The notes under the pieces were generated by a model that saw only the letters and a program-made list of their open reading frames with translations, ran no database searches and had not been told where the DNA came from. Of a stretch of DNA of 32,070 nt, positions 22,761 to 30,492 are shown in pieces. Position 1 is the first letter of the stretch; every line of letters starts with the position of its first letter. The DNA comes from Rhodocyclaceae bacterium. GTDB taxonomy: Bacteria > Pseudomonadota > Gammaproteobacteria > Burkholderiales > Rhodocyclaceae. The stretch covers positions 1 to 32,070 of the forward strand of contig JAUXOM010000128.1 in the NCBI GenBank assembly GCA_030682175.1, written 5' to 3'. The position numbers and the translations under genes are program-made.

Positions 22761-24743
22761 ATGGCTGTATCGACCGCAGACAGCATGCCTGCTGGCGTAC
22801 CCGCGGCACTGGATACTTTTCCGCGCCTGCTGCTGGCGCATGCCCGCACGCGTCCCGACCGACCGGCGATTCGCGAGAAGGATCTGGGCATCTGGCAACG
22901 CTGGACCTGGGCCGAGGCGGCGCAGGAGGTGCGTGGCATGGCCTGCGGCCTGGCCGAACTCGGCTTCAAGCGCGGCGACCGGCTGGCCATCATCGGCGAC
23001 AACCGCCCACGGCTCTACTGGGCGATGTGCGCCGCGCAGATGCTGGGCGGCATTCCCGTGCCGATGTACCAGGATGCCGTCGCCCAGGAAATGATCTTCG
23101 TGCTGCAGGATGCCGGCATCCACATCGCCATCGTCGAGGATCAGGAACAGGTCGACAAGCTGCTCGAGGTGAAGGACCAGTGCCCGGAGCTGCTGCACAT
23201 CATTTACGATGATCCGCGCGGCCTCCGCCATTACACGCAGCCATTCCTGCACGAACTTGAAGGCATGATTGCCGGCGGGAAAACCTACGACAAGACCCAC
23301 GCCAGCTTTCTCGAACAGGAAATCGCCGTCGGTCGTCCGGACGATGTGGCGATCATGCTGTACACCTCCGGCACCACCGGCAAGCCGAAAGGCGTCTGCC
23401 AGACGCACGGCGCGCTGATCGCCGCCGCGCGGGGCGGTTGCAGTTTTGACAAGCTGGATGAAACGGGTGAAATCCTCTCCTACCTGCCGATGGCCTGGGT
23501 GGGCGACAACCTGTTTTCCTACGCCCAGGCGCTGGTGGCGGGCTTTACGGTGAATTGTCCGGAATCCAGCGAGACCGTGGTGACCGATCTGCGCGAGATC
23601 GGTCCCAGCTATTATTTTGCTCCGCCGCGCGTGTTCGAAAACCTGCTCACGCAGGTGATGATCCGCATGGAAGATGCCGGTACCTTGAAGCGCAAGATGT
23701 TCCACTATTTCATGGACGTGGCGAAGCGCTGCGGGGCCGACGTGCTCGATGGCAAGCCGGTCGGCGGCCGTGATCGTCTCCTCTACGCGCTGGGTGATCT
23801 GTTCGTCTATGGCCCGTTGAAGAACGTGCTCGGCATGAGCCGCATCCGCGTCGCCTACACGGCGGGCGCCGCGATCGGCCCCGACCTGTTCCGTTTCTAT
23901 CGTTCGATCGGCATCAACCTGAAACAGCTGTATGGCCAGACCGAAACCTGTGCCTATGTCTGTTTGCAACCGGATGGCCAGATCAAGCTCGACTCGGTGG
24001 GCCTGCCGGCGCCGGGCGTGGAAATCAAGATCGCCGACAGCGGAGAAATCCTGGTCAAGGGCCCGATGCTGCTGAAGGAGTATTACCAGCGTCCCGACGC
24101 CACCGCCGAATCGATCAATGCCGAGGGTTACTTCATGACCGGCGATGCTGGTTTCATCGACGAGGATGGCCACCTGAAGATCATCGATCGCGCCAAGGAT
24201 GTCGGCAAGCTGAATAACGGCGCGGTGTTTGCGCCCAACTACATCGAGAACAAGCTCAAGTTCTTTTCCTACATCAAGGAAGCGGTCGCCTTTGGCCATC
24301 ACCGCGATATGGCCTGCGCCTTCATCAACATCGACATCGGTGCGGTGGGCAACTGGGCGGAACGGCGCGGCATGCCCTACTCTGGTTATAACGATCTTGC
24401 CGGCAAGTCCGAGGTCTATGAGTTGATCCAGGAATGCATCGAGCAGGTCAATGCCGACCTTGCCCATGACGCCATGGTCGCGGATACGCAGATCCACCGT
24501 TTCCTGATCCTGCACAAGGAGCTCGATCCGGACGACGACGAGTTGACGCGGACGCGCAAAGTGCGACGCAACTTCGTCTCCGAGAAATATGCCGTGCTGA
24601 TCGACGCGCTGTATTCCGGCAAGGCGACCCAGTTCATCGAGACGGAAGTGAAGTTCGAAGACGGCCGCAAGGGCAAAGTGTCCGCCGACCTGGTGATCCG
24701 GGACGTGAAAACCTTTCCTGCCGTTTCCAGGAGGGCTGCTTGA
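22761..24743 (+). CDS. Long-chain acyl-CoA synthetase (AMP-forming)
   Basis: The 660-residue enzyme activates a carboxylic acid with ATP and CoA through an acyl-adenylate. The ATP loop YTSGTTGKPKG is at 201-211, and YGQTETCAYVCLQ and GYFMTGDAGFIDEDGHLKII follow in the usual order. The C-terminal part, with DELTRTRKVRRNFV, has the long-chain ACS layout rather than the acetyl-CoA synthetase one. GAGGAG lies eight bases before the ATG at 22761; the frame open from 22665 lacks a ribosome site. It heads a run of same-strand genes with livGHMKF, divergent from a Crp/Fnr regulator. The substrate could be a fatty acid, or another acid carried by the transporter; the sequence does not decide this. Confidence 0.88.
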   Translation: MAVSTADSMPAGVPAALDTFPRLLLAHARTRPDRPAIREKDLGIWQRWTWAEAAQEVRGMACGLAELGFKRGDRLAIIGDNRPRLYWAMCAAQMLGGIPVPMYQDAVAQEMIFVLQDAGIHIAIVEDQEQVDKLLEVKDQCPELLHIIYDDPRGLRHYTQPFLHELEGMIAGGKTYDKTHASFLEQEIAVGRPDDVAIMLYTSGTTGKPKGVCQTHGALIAAARGGCSFDKLDETGEILSYLPMAWVGDNLFSYAQALVAGFTVNCPESSETVVTDLREIGPSYYFAPPRVFENLLTQVMIRMEDAGTLKRKMFHYFMDVAKRCGADVLDGKPVGGRDRLLYALGDLFVYGPLKNVLGMSRIRVAYTAGAAIGPDLFRFYRSIGINLKQLYGQTETCAYVCLQPDGQIKLDSVGLPAPGVEIKIADSGEILVKGPMLLKEYYQRPDATAESINAEGYFMTGDAGFIDEDGHLKIIDRAKDVGKLNNGAVFAPNYIENKLKFFSYIKEAVAFGHHRDMACAFINIDIGAVGNWAERRGMPYSGYNDLAGKSEVYELIQECIEQVNADLAHDAMVADTQIHRFLILHKELDPDDDELTRTRKVRRNFVSEKYAVLIDALYSGKATQFIETEVKFEDGRKGKVSADLVIRDVKTFPAVSRRAA

Positions 24744-24756
24744 TGAAATCTGCGGC

Positions 24757-24867
24757 CCCCATCCCCCCAACCCCCTTCCCGAGGAAGGGGGTGACTTTGG
24801 TTCAGCCGCTGGCGCGGCTTCCGGTTTCTGAACTGCTGCCTCCTTGGGGCGGCCCGGCGGAGGCAGC
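24757..24867 (+). repeat. Composite repeat between the acyl-CoA synthetase and livG
   Basis: It joins a C-rich hairpin repeat, with the perfect 9-bp stem CCCCCTTCC (24771-24779) and GGAAGGGGG (24783-24791), to CTGCCTCCTTGGGGCGGCCC plus GGCGGAGGCAGC. The second part matches the copy upstream of rlhA and ends at the livG ATG, for which its GGAGG is the ribosome site. Confidence 0.7.
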
Positions 24868-25650
24868 ATGACCCGACAAATCGGCGAGGTCATCCTCGAT
24901 CTCCAGAATGTTTCCCTCTCCTTCGGCGGGGTGAATGCCCTGACCGACATTTCCTTTGATGTGCGCGAACATGAAATTCGCGCCATCATCGGCCCCAACG
25001 GCGCGGGCAAGAGCTCGATGCTCAATGTCATCAACGGCGTTTACCGGCCACAGGCTGGCGAAATCATCCTGCGCGGCGAGCATTTCCGGCAGATGAATCC
25101 CTACAAGGCCGCCTGCGCCGGGATTGCCCGCACTTTCCAGAATATCGCGCTGTTCAAGGGCATGAGCGTGCTCGACAACATCATGACCGGACGCAACCTG
25201 AAGATGAAGGCGAACATCTTCCAGCAGGCGTTCTGGATGGGAGCGGCCCGGCGCGAGGAGCTGGAGCATCGTGCCAAGGTCGAGGAAATCATCGACTTTC
25301 TCGAAATCCAGCACATCCGCAAGACGCCGGTGGGCCGCTTGCCGTACGGCCTGCAAAAGCGCGTCGACCTGGCGCGGGCGCTGGCGATGGAACCGCAGAT
25401 ACTGCTGCTCGACGAGCCGATGGCCGGCATGAACATCGAGGAAAAACAGGACATGAGCCGCTTCATCCTCGACGTCAATGATCAGATGGGTACCACCATC
25501 GTGCTGATCGAGCACGACATGGGTGTGGTGATGGATGTATCCGATCGCGTCGTGGTGCTCGACTACGGCAAGAAAATTGGCGATGGTTCGCCGGACGAGG
25601 TGCGCGGCAATCCCGAAGTCATCAGCGCCTATCTCGGCGCCAGCCACTGA
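24868..25650 (+). CDS. livG: Branched-chain amino acid-type ABC transporter ATPase (LivG-like)
   Basis: One of two ATPases of a Liv-type (HAAT family) importer. The 260-residue protein has Walker A GPNGAGKSS (42-50), a Q-loop in ARTFQNIALFKGMSV, a degenerate signature LPYGLQKRVDLARAL, and Walker B ILLLDEPMAGMN. The C-terminal AYLG is typical of LivG. The ATG at 24868 is preceded by repeat-borne GGAGG; the extension from TTG at 24844 (MGRPGGGS) is repeat sequence. livH follows after 19 bases. The cargo need not be an amino acid; Liv-type importers also carry aromatic and other organic acids, and two acyl-CoA ligases flank this set. Confidence 0.9.
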   Translation: MTRQIGEVILDLQNVSLSFGGVNALTDISFDVREHEIRAIIGPNGAGKSSMLNVINGVYRPQAGEIILRGEHFRQMNPYKAACAGIARTFQNIALFKGMSVLDNIMTGRNLKMKANIFQQAFWMGAARREELEHRAKVEEIIDFLEIQHIRKTPVGRLPYGLQKRVDLARALAMEPQILLLDEPMAGMNIEEKQDMSRFILDVNDQMGTTIVLIEHDMGVVMDVSDRVVVLDYGKKIGDGSPDEVRGNPEVISAYLGASH

Positions 25651-25669
25651 CGGAAAAGGACACGACGAC

Positions 25670-26599
25670 ATGGGGTTTTTTCTCGAAGTATTGATTGGCG
25701 GCCTGATGACCGGCATGCTGTATTCGCTGGTGGCGCTGGGATTCGTGCTGATCTTCAAGGCCTCCGGCGTCTTCAACTTCGCCCAGGGCGCGATGGTGCT
25801 GTTCGCGGCGCTGGCGATGGCACGCTTTTCCGAGTGGATTCCCGGTTGGCTCGGCGTCGAAAACCTGATGGTGGCAAACATCCTCGCCTTCATCATCGCG
25901 GCGTTTCTGATGTTCGTGGTGGCCTGGTTGATCGAACGGCTGGTGTTGCGCCATCTGGTGAACCAGGAAGGCGCCACCCTGCTGATGGCGACGCTGGGCA
26001 TCGCCTACTTCATTGATGGCCTCGGCCAGACCGTGTTCGGCAGCGACATCTACAAGATCGATGTCGGCATGCCGAAGGAACCGGTGATGGTGTTGCAGGG
26101 CGTTTTCGAAGGTGGCCTGCTGATCAACAAGGAAGACTTCATCGCCGCGCTGGTGGCCGCCCTGCTGGTGGCCGCGCTGGCGCTGTTCTTCCAGAAGACC
26201 GCCACCGGTCGCGCGCTGCGCGCCGTGGCCGACGACCATCAGGCCGCGCAGTCGATCGGCATTCCACTGAACCGCATCTGGGTGATCGTCTGGTGCGTGG
26301 CCGGCATTGTTGCCCTGGTGGCCGGCATCATCTGGGGCTCCAAGCTGGGCGTGCAGTTTTCCCTAGTGACGGTGGCGCTGCGCGCCCTGCCAGTGGTCAT
26401 CCTGGGTGGCCTGACCTCGGTGCCGGGTGCCATCATCGGCGGTCTCATCATCGGTGTCGGCGAGAAGGTTTCCGAGGTCTATCTCGGGCCGCTGGTGGGT
26501 GGTGGCATCGAAATCTGGTTCGCTTACATGCTGGCGCTGGTGTTCCTGCTGTTCCGGCCGCAGGGCTTGTTCGGGGAGAAAATCATTGATCGTGTTTGA
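25670..26599 (+). CDS. livH: Liv-type ABC transporter permease (LivH-like)
   Basis: Inner-membrane permease of 309 residues with about eight hydrophobic segments. Family landmarks are LIGGLMTGMLYSLVALGFVL, FNFAQGAMVLFAALAM, TATGRALRAVADDHQAAQSI (the cytoplasmic EAA-like loop that meets the ATPase) and GGLTSVPGAIIGGLIIGV. It ends FRPQGLFGEKIIDRV, as is usual. The ATG at 25670 follows AAAGGA; the open frame from 25535 is livG read out of phase. A 165-base gap with repeats separates it from livM, unusual for a tightly packed transport operon. Confidence 0.92.
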   Translation: MGFFLEVLIGGLMTGMLYSLVALGFVLIFKASGVFNFAQGAMVLFAALAMARFSEWIPGWLGVENLMVANILAFIIAAFLMFVVAWLIERLVLRHLVNQEGATLLMATLGIAYFIDGLGQTVFGSDIYKIDVGMPKEPVMVLQGVFEGGLLINKEDFIAALVAALLVAALALFFQKTATGRALRAVADDHQAAQSIGIPLNRIWVIVWCVAGIVALVAGIIWGSKLGVQFSLVTVALRALPVVILGGLTSVPGAIIGGLIIGVGEKVSEVYLGPLVGGGIEIWFAYMLALVFLLFRPQGLFGEKIIDRV

Positions 26600-26764
26600 T
26601 AAAAATTATCTGAGCGTTTGCGCCGGGCCGTCCCAAGCAAACGCGGCACGCGCCGTTAGGCGCAATCTGCTCACAGGTCAATCAATGGCGCCCTGTAATT
26701 CACGAGCGCAGCGAGCAACAGTCACCTCCCCGCGAGGGGAGGCCGGGAGGTGTGGGGCTAAATT
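26600..26764. repeat. Repeat-filled gap inside the liv operon
   Basis: Three hairpins follow the livH stop: GCGTTTGC (26614-26621) with GCAAACGC (26637-26644); GCGCC-GTTA-GGCGC (26650-26663); and CCTCCCC-GCGA-GGGGAGG (26725-26742). The last is part of a C-rich hairpin repeat in inverted orientation relative to the copy at 3801. No gene is seen. The stems could reduce read-through to livM or act as mRNA end-points. Confidence 0.6.
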
Positions 26765-27841
26765 ATGATTTACAGGGAAAACGGTCAATTCAAGACCTCC
26801 TACGCGGCGGATCAGCAGATCTTCCCCATCCTCCAGGATCGCTGGGCGATTCTCGGCATCCTCGCCTTCGCATTCATTGCGGTGCCGCTGTTGGCCGACG
26901 AATACCTGTTCCGCGCCATCCTGATCCCGTTCCTGATCCTGTCGCTGGCGGCATTGGGCGTCAATTTGCTGGTCGGCTATTGTGGCCAGATCACTCTGGG
27001 TGCAGGGGCATTCATGGCAGTGGGTGCTTACGCAGCCTACAATTTCTTTGTCCGCGTGGATGACATGCCCCTGCTGGCCGCCCTGCTTCTGGGTGGTGCG
27101 ACTTCGGCGGCGGTTGGCGTGGTGTTCGGCGTACCCAGCTTGCGGGTGCGCGGCCTGTACCTCGCTGTTGCTACCCTGGCGGCGCAGTTCTTCTGGGACT
27201 GGGCCTTCCTGCGCATCAAGTGGTTCACCAACGACTCTTCATCCGGCTCGGTGTCGGTGTCGAACCTGAGCGTCTTCGGTTGGGATCTGAAATCGCCGAC
27301 GGATGTCTATCTGTTCTGCTTGGCTGTCCTGGTGGTGTTCGCCCTGCTAGCTAAAAACATGACGCGCGGCGCCATTGGCCGGCAGTGGATGGCGATCCGC
27401 GACATGGACGTTGCCGCCGAGGTGATCGGCATCCGGCCGATGTACGCCAAATTGTCGGCCTTTGCCGTCAGTTCCTTCTTCCTCGGCGTGGCCGGCGGGC
27501 TGTGGGGTTTCGTGCACCTTGGCGCCTGGGAGCCGGCGGCCTTCTCGCTCGACCGTTCCTTCCAGTTGTTGTTCATGGTCATCATCGGCGGCCTCGGCTC
27601 GATCATGGGCAGTTTCTTCGGCGCCGCCTTCATCGTCATCCTGCCGATTTTCCTCAACCAGATGTTGCCCTGGCTGGGTGATCTGGTCGGGGTGTCGATT
27701 TCCACCGCCGGCGTCTCCCATGCCGAAATCATGATTTTCGGCGCGCTCATCGTGTTCTTCCTGATTGTCGAACCGCACGGCATTGCCCGCCTGTGGTCGA
27801 CGGCCAAGGAGAAGCTCAGACTGTGGCCGTTCCCGCACTGA
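26765..27841 (+). CDS. livM: Liv-type ABC transporter permease (LivM-like)
   Basis: Second permease of the importer, 358 residues. The N-terminus is a cytoplasmic segment of about 25 residues, followed by nine or so hydrophobic segments. LivM landmarks are LSLAALGVNLLVGYCGQITL with GAGAFMAVGAYAAY, VPSLRVRGLYLAVATLAAQF, RDMDVAAEVIGIRPMYAKL (coupling loop) and GGLGSIMGSFFGAAFIVILP. It ends soon after FLIVEPHGIARLW, as in the family. The ATG at 26765 is the first in frame; no strong ribosome site precedes it because the upstream DNA is repeat. The gap to livK is 70 bases. Confidence 0.92.
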   Translation: MIYRENGQFKTSYAADQQIFPILQDRWAILGILAFAFIAVPLLADEYLFRAILIPFLILSLAALGVNLLVGYCGQITLGAGAFMAVGAYAAYNFFVRVDDMPLLAALLLGGATSAAVGVVFGVPSLRVRGLYLAVATLAAQFFWDWAFLRIKWFTNDSSSGSVSVSNLSVFGWDLKSPTDVYLFCLAVLVVFALLAKNMTRGAIGRQWMAIRDMDVAAEVIGIRPMYAKLSAFAVSSFFLGVAGGLWGFVHLGAWEPAAFSLDRSFQLLFMVIIGGLGSIMGSFFGAAFIVILPIFLNQMLPWLGDLVGVSISTAGVSHAEIMIFGALIVFFLIVEPHGIARLWSTAKEKLRLWPFPH

Positions 27842-27911
27842 CGGGAACGCGCAGGGATGTTTGTGTTTCAAGGCAGCACCATAACCATCATCAATAAAAG
27901 GAGAGAGATCA

Positions 27912-29261
27912 ATGAACATGCGCAAATATGCACTCGCCGCTTCACTGGCGGCGATTGGCCTGTCATTTACCCTGACAGCGCCGGTCCATGCCCAGGCCAA
28001 GGGCAAGCAGGCCCAGGAGCAGTTCTTCCCCGTGCTGGTCTATCGCACAGGGGCCTATGCACCGAACGGCGCACCCTGGGCCAACGGCTTTGTCGACTAC
28101 ATCAAGCTGGTCAACGCCACTGGCGGCATCAACGGCGTCAAGGCCACCTTCGAGGAATGCGAAACCGGCTATGCCACCGACCGCAGTGTCGAGTGCTATG
28201 AACGGCTGAAGAACAAGGGCGGCGGCGCGACGGCGTTCCAGTCGCTGTCCACGGGCGCGACCTTCGCGCTGACCGAAAAGGCGCCGGTAGACAAGATTCC
28301 GCTGATCACCGCCGGCTACGGCCGCAGCGAATCCGCGAACGGCGCGGTGTTTACCTGGAACTTCCCGCTGCTGGGCACCTACTGGGTGGGCGCGGATGTC
28401 CTCATCCAGCACATCGCCAAGAAGGAAGGCGGCTTCGACAAGCTGAAGGGCAAGAAAATCTCGCTGGTTTATCACGACAGCCCGTATGGCAAGGAGCCGA
28501 TCCCGCTGTTGCAGGAGCGCGCCAAGATGCATGGCTTCGACCTGTCGCTGCTGCCGGTTGCCCATCCGGGCGTCGAACAGAAATCCACCTGGCTGCAAAT
28601 CCGCCAGAACCGGCCGGATTACGTGCTGCTGTGGGGCTGGGGCGTGATGAACTCCACCGCGCTCAAGGAAGCCCAGGCCACCGGCTATCCGCGCGAGAAG
28701 ATGTATGGCATCTGGTGGGCGGGTGCCGAACCGGACGTGAAGGACGTCGGTGAAGCCGCCAAGGGCTACAACGCGCTGGCGATGCAGCATGGCGCCGAGC
28801 CGGATGCCAAGGTGGTCAAGGACATTCTGGCCAAGCTGCACGCCAAGAATGAAGGCACCGGCCCGAAGGACGAGGTTGGTTCGGTGCTCTACATGCGCGG
28901 CCTGATTTCCGCCATGCTCGGCGTCGAAGGCGTCAAGCGGGCGCAGGAGCGCTACGGCAAGGGCAAGACCATGACCGGCGAGCAAGTGCGCTGGGGCCTG
29001 GAGAACCTCGACCTCACCCAGCAGAAGCTCGATGCGATGGGCTTTGCCGGCGTGATGCGACCGGTACAGACCTCCTGCCTCGATCACATGGGTTCGAGCT
29101 GGGTGCGTGTGCATACCTGGAACGGCAGCAAGTGGCAGTTCAGCTCCGACTGGTACCAGGCTGACGAGAAAGTCATTCGTCCGATGGTGATGCATGCCTC
29201 GCTGAAGTATGCGGAAGAGAAGAAGATCACTCCCCGCACGCCCGAGCAGTGCAAGCAATAA
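27912..29261 (+). CDS. livK: Periplasmic solute-binding protein of the Liv-type transporter
   Basis: The 449-residue binding protein has a signal peptide (1-27, ending APVHA before QAKG) and a type I periplasmic-binding fold: FPVLVYRTGAYAPNGAPWAN, YIKLVNATGGINGVKATFEE, and KISLVYHDSPYGKEPIPLLQ. It is longer than LivK/LivJ of E. coli (about 370) and belongs to a divergent subgroup. Four Cys in the mature part (Cys83, Cys95, one in QTSCLDH, one in PEQCKQ) could form two disulfides. The AAGGAGAGAG ribosome site is the strongest in the cluster, fitting the excess of binding protein over permease. The ligand cannot be read from sequence. A strong hairpin follows the gene. Confidence 0.87.
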   Translation: MNMRKYALAASLAAIGLSFTLTAPVHAQAKGKQAQEQFFPVLVYRTGAYAPNGAPWANGFVDYIKLVNATGGINGVKATFEECETGYATDRSVECYERLKNKGGGATAFQSLSTGATFALTEKAPVDKIPLITAGYGRSESANGAVFTWNFPLLGTYWVGADVLIQHIAKKEGGFDKLKGKKISLVYHDSPYGKEPIPLLQERAKMHGFDLSLLPVAHPGVEQKSTWLQIRQNRPDYVLLWGWGVMNSTALKEAQATGYPREKMYGIWWAGAEPDVKDVGEAAKGYNALAMQHGAEPDAKVVKDILAKLHAKNEGTGPKDEVGSVLYMRGLISAMLGVEGVKRAQERYGKGKTMTGEQVRWGLENLDLTQQKLDAMGFAGVMRPVQTSCLDHMGSSWVRVHTWNGSKWQFSSDWYQADEKVIRPMVMHASLKYAEEKKITPRTPEQCKQ

Positions 29262-29277
29262 GCTGAATCAGCGGTCC

Positions 29278-29299
29278 GGGGTCCGCCGCGGCGGGCCCC
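29278..29299 (+). terminator. Hairpin between livK and livF, possible partial terminator
   Basis: GGGGTCCGCCG (29278-29288) can pair with CGGCGGGCCCC (29289-29299), with one G-T wobble; the middle bases form the loop. No T-run follows, so it is more likely to protect the livK mRNA or weaken read-through than to end transcription fully. Confidence 0.45.
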
Positions 29300-29338
29300 C
29301 AAGCTGAAACCGATAGCATCGACAAGCGAAGAACGCCC

Positions 29339-30151
29339 ATGACTACCGCCAACCTGCTCCTCAACGTCAACAGCATCGAGGTGATCTACAACCACGTGAT
29401 CCTCGTCCTGAAGGGCGTGTCGTTTTCCGTGCCCGAGCGCGGCATTGTCGCCTTGCTGGGCGGCAACGGCGCGGGCAAGACCACCACCCTGCGTGCGGTC
29501 AGCAACCTGCTTGCCGGCGAACGCGGCGCGGTCACCAAGGGTTCCATCGAGTTGCGCGGCGAGCGCATCGAGGCGCTGACGCCGGCCGATCTGGTCAAGC
29601 GCGGCGTCATCCAGGTGATGGAGGGCCGCCACTGTTTCGGCCATCTGACCATCGAAGAAAACTTGCTCACGGGGTCGTACACCCGCACCGACGGCAAGGC
29701 GGCGGTGGCCGCGACTCTGGAAAAGGTTTACAACTATTTCCCGCGACTGAAAACCCGGCGCACCAGTCAGTCTGCCTATACCTCCGGGGGCGAGCAGCAG
29801 ATGACCGCCATCGGCCGCGCCCTGATGGCCAATCCGAGCATGGTATTGCTCGACGAGCCCTCGATGGGCCTTGCCCCGCAGATTGTGGACGAGGTGTTTT
29901 CCATCGTGAAAGATCTGAATCAGAAGGAAGGCGTGACTTTCCTGCTGGCCGAACAGAACACCAACATGGCATTGCGCTACGCCGATTTCGGCTACATCCT
30001 CGAAAACGGCCGCGTCGTCATGGAAGGCCAGGCCGAAGACCTGCGCAACAACGAGGACGTCAAGGAGTTCTACCTCGGCCTGTCCTCCGCCGGTCGCAAG
30101 AGCTTCCGCGAGGTCAAGCATTACAGAAGGCGCAAGCGCTGGCTGGCGTGA
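29339..30151 (+). CDS. livF: Liv-type ABC transporter ATPase (LivF-like)
   Basis: Second ATPase of the importer, 270 residues. Walker A is GGNGAGKTT (41-49), the Q-loop region is QVMEGRHCFGHLTIEENLL, the signature is SGGEQQMTAIGRAL and Walker B is MVLLDEPSMGLAPQI, followed by LLAEQNTNMALRYAD with the switch-like end. The length exceeds E. coli LivF (237): about 20 extra basic residues (SFREVKHYRRRKRWLA) form a C-terminal tail. The ATG at 29339 is the usual family start position. It is the last transport gene; a 341-base repeat-filled gap separates it from the PaaK-like ligase. Confidence 0.9.
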   Translation: MTTANLLLNVNSIEVIYNHVILVLKGVSFSVPERGIVALLGGNGAGKTTTLRAVSNLLAGERGAVTKGSIELRGERIEALTPADLVKRGVIQVMEGRHCFGHLTIEENLLTGSYTRTDGKAAVAATLEKVYNYFPRLKTRRTSQSAYTSGGEQQMTAIGRALMANPSMVLLDEPSMGLAPQIVDEVFSIVKDLNQKEGVTFLLAEQNTNMALRYADFGYILENGRVVMEGQAEDLRNNEDVKEFYLGLSSAGRKSFREVKHYRRRKRWLA

Positions 30152-30216
30152 TGCCTGGAAAAGCATTTCACCACGGCGAACACGGCGACACGGCACAAAT
30201 CCCTATTGAATCGCCG

Positions 30217-30240
30217 AAAGTCGGCGCTGGCAGGACGGCG
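30217..30240 (+). repeat. 24-bp dispersed repeat, short form, intergenic
   Basis: Starts AAAGTCGGCG and ends AGGACGGCG; one mismatch from the copies at 14398 and 21868. It lies between two other repeats. Confidence 0.75.
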
Positions 30241-30270
30241 CTTTAGACAGGTCGTGCGGCCTCTTTGATT

Positions 30271-30440
30271 GATCCTGGAAAAAGCAGTTCACCACGGAGG
30301 ACACGGTGATCACGGAGGAAAAACCAGGCGTTACGAAATAAGAGCATGTCGCCCGTTGGGTGTGCCTGAATTTTGTGTACTTGCGCCGTTGCTCCGTGTC
30401 CTCTGTGCTCTCTGTGGTGCGAATTGAGGTTTTTAGGTTG
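30271..30440. repeat. Dispersed repeat, copy B (uninterrupted)
   Basis: The reverse complement matches copy A (135-474) on both sides of the MITE-like insertion there, and runs straight through the insertion point (GACACGGAGCAACGG then CGCAAGTACACAA). It is therefore the empty-site form of that repeat. Confidence 0.8.
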
Positions 30441-30492
30441 ATAGCGCATTGCGTCGTGCCATCGTGTTCGCCGTGGTTTGAATGAGGTTTTA

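Larger units (their letters stand above)
30152..30490. repeat. Nested repeat region downstream of livF
   Basis: The gap holds no gene. Its outer parts carry inverted CACCACGGCGAACACGG-type sequence (30168-30195 and, on the minus strand, about 30480-30460). Inside are a 24-bp dispersed repeat (30217-30240) and the larger repeat copy B (30271-30440). The start site and ribosome site of the next gene lie at its right edge. Confidence 0.65.

Noticed and set aside
22719-25034. 771-residue minus-strand frame opposite the acyl-CoA synthetase and livG
   Set aside because: Longest shadow in the window; crosses a repeat and two genes and has no family signature.
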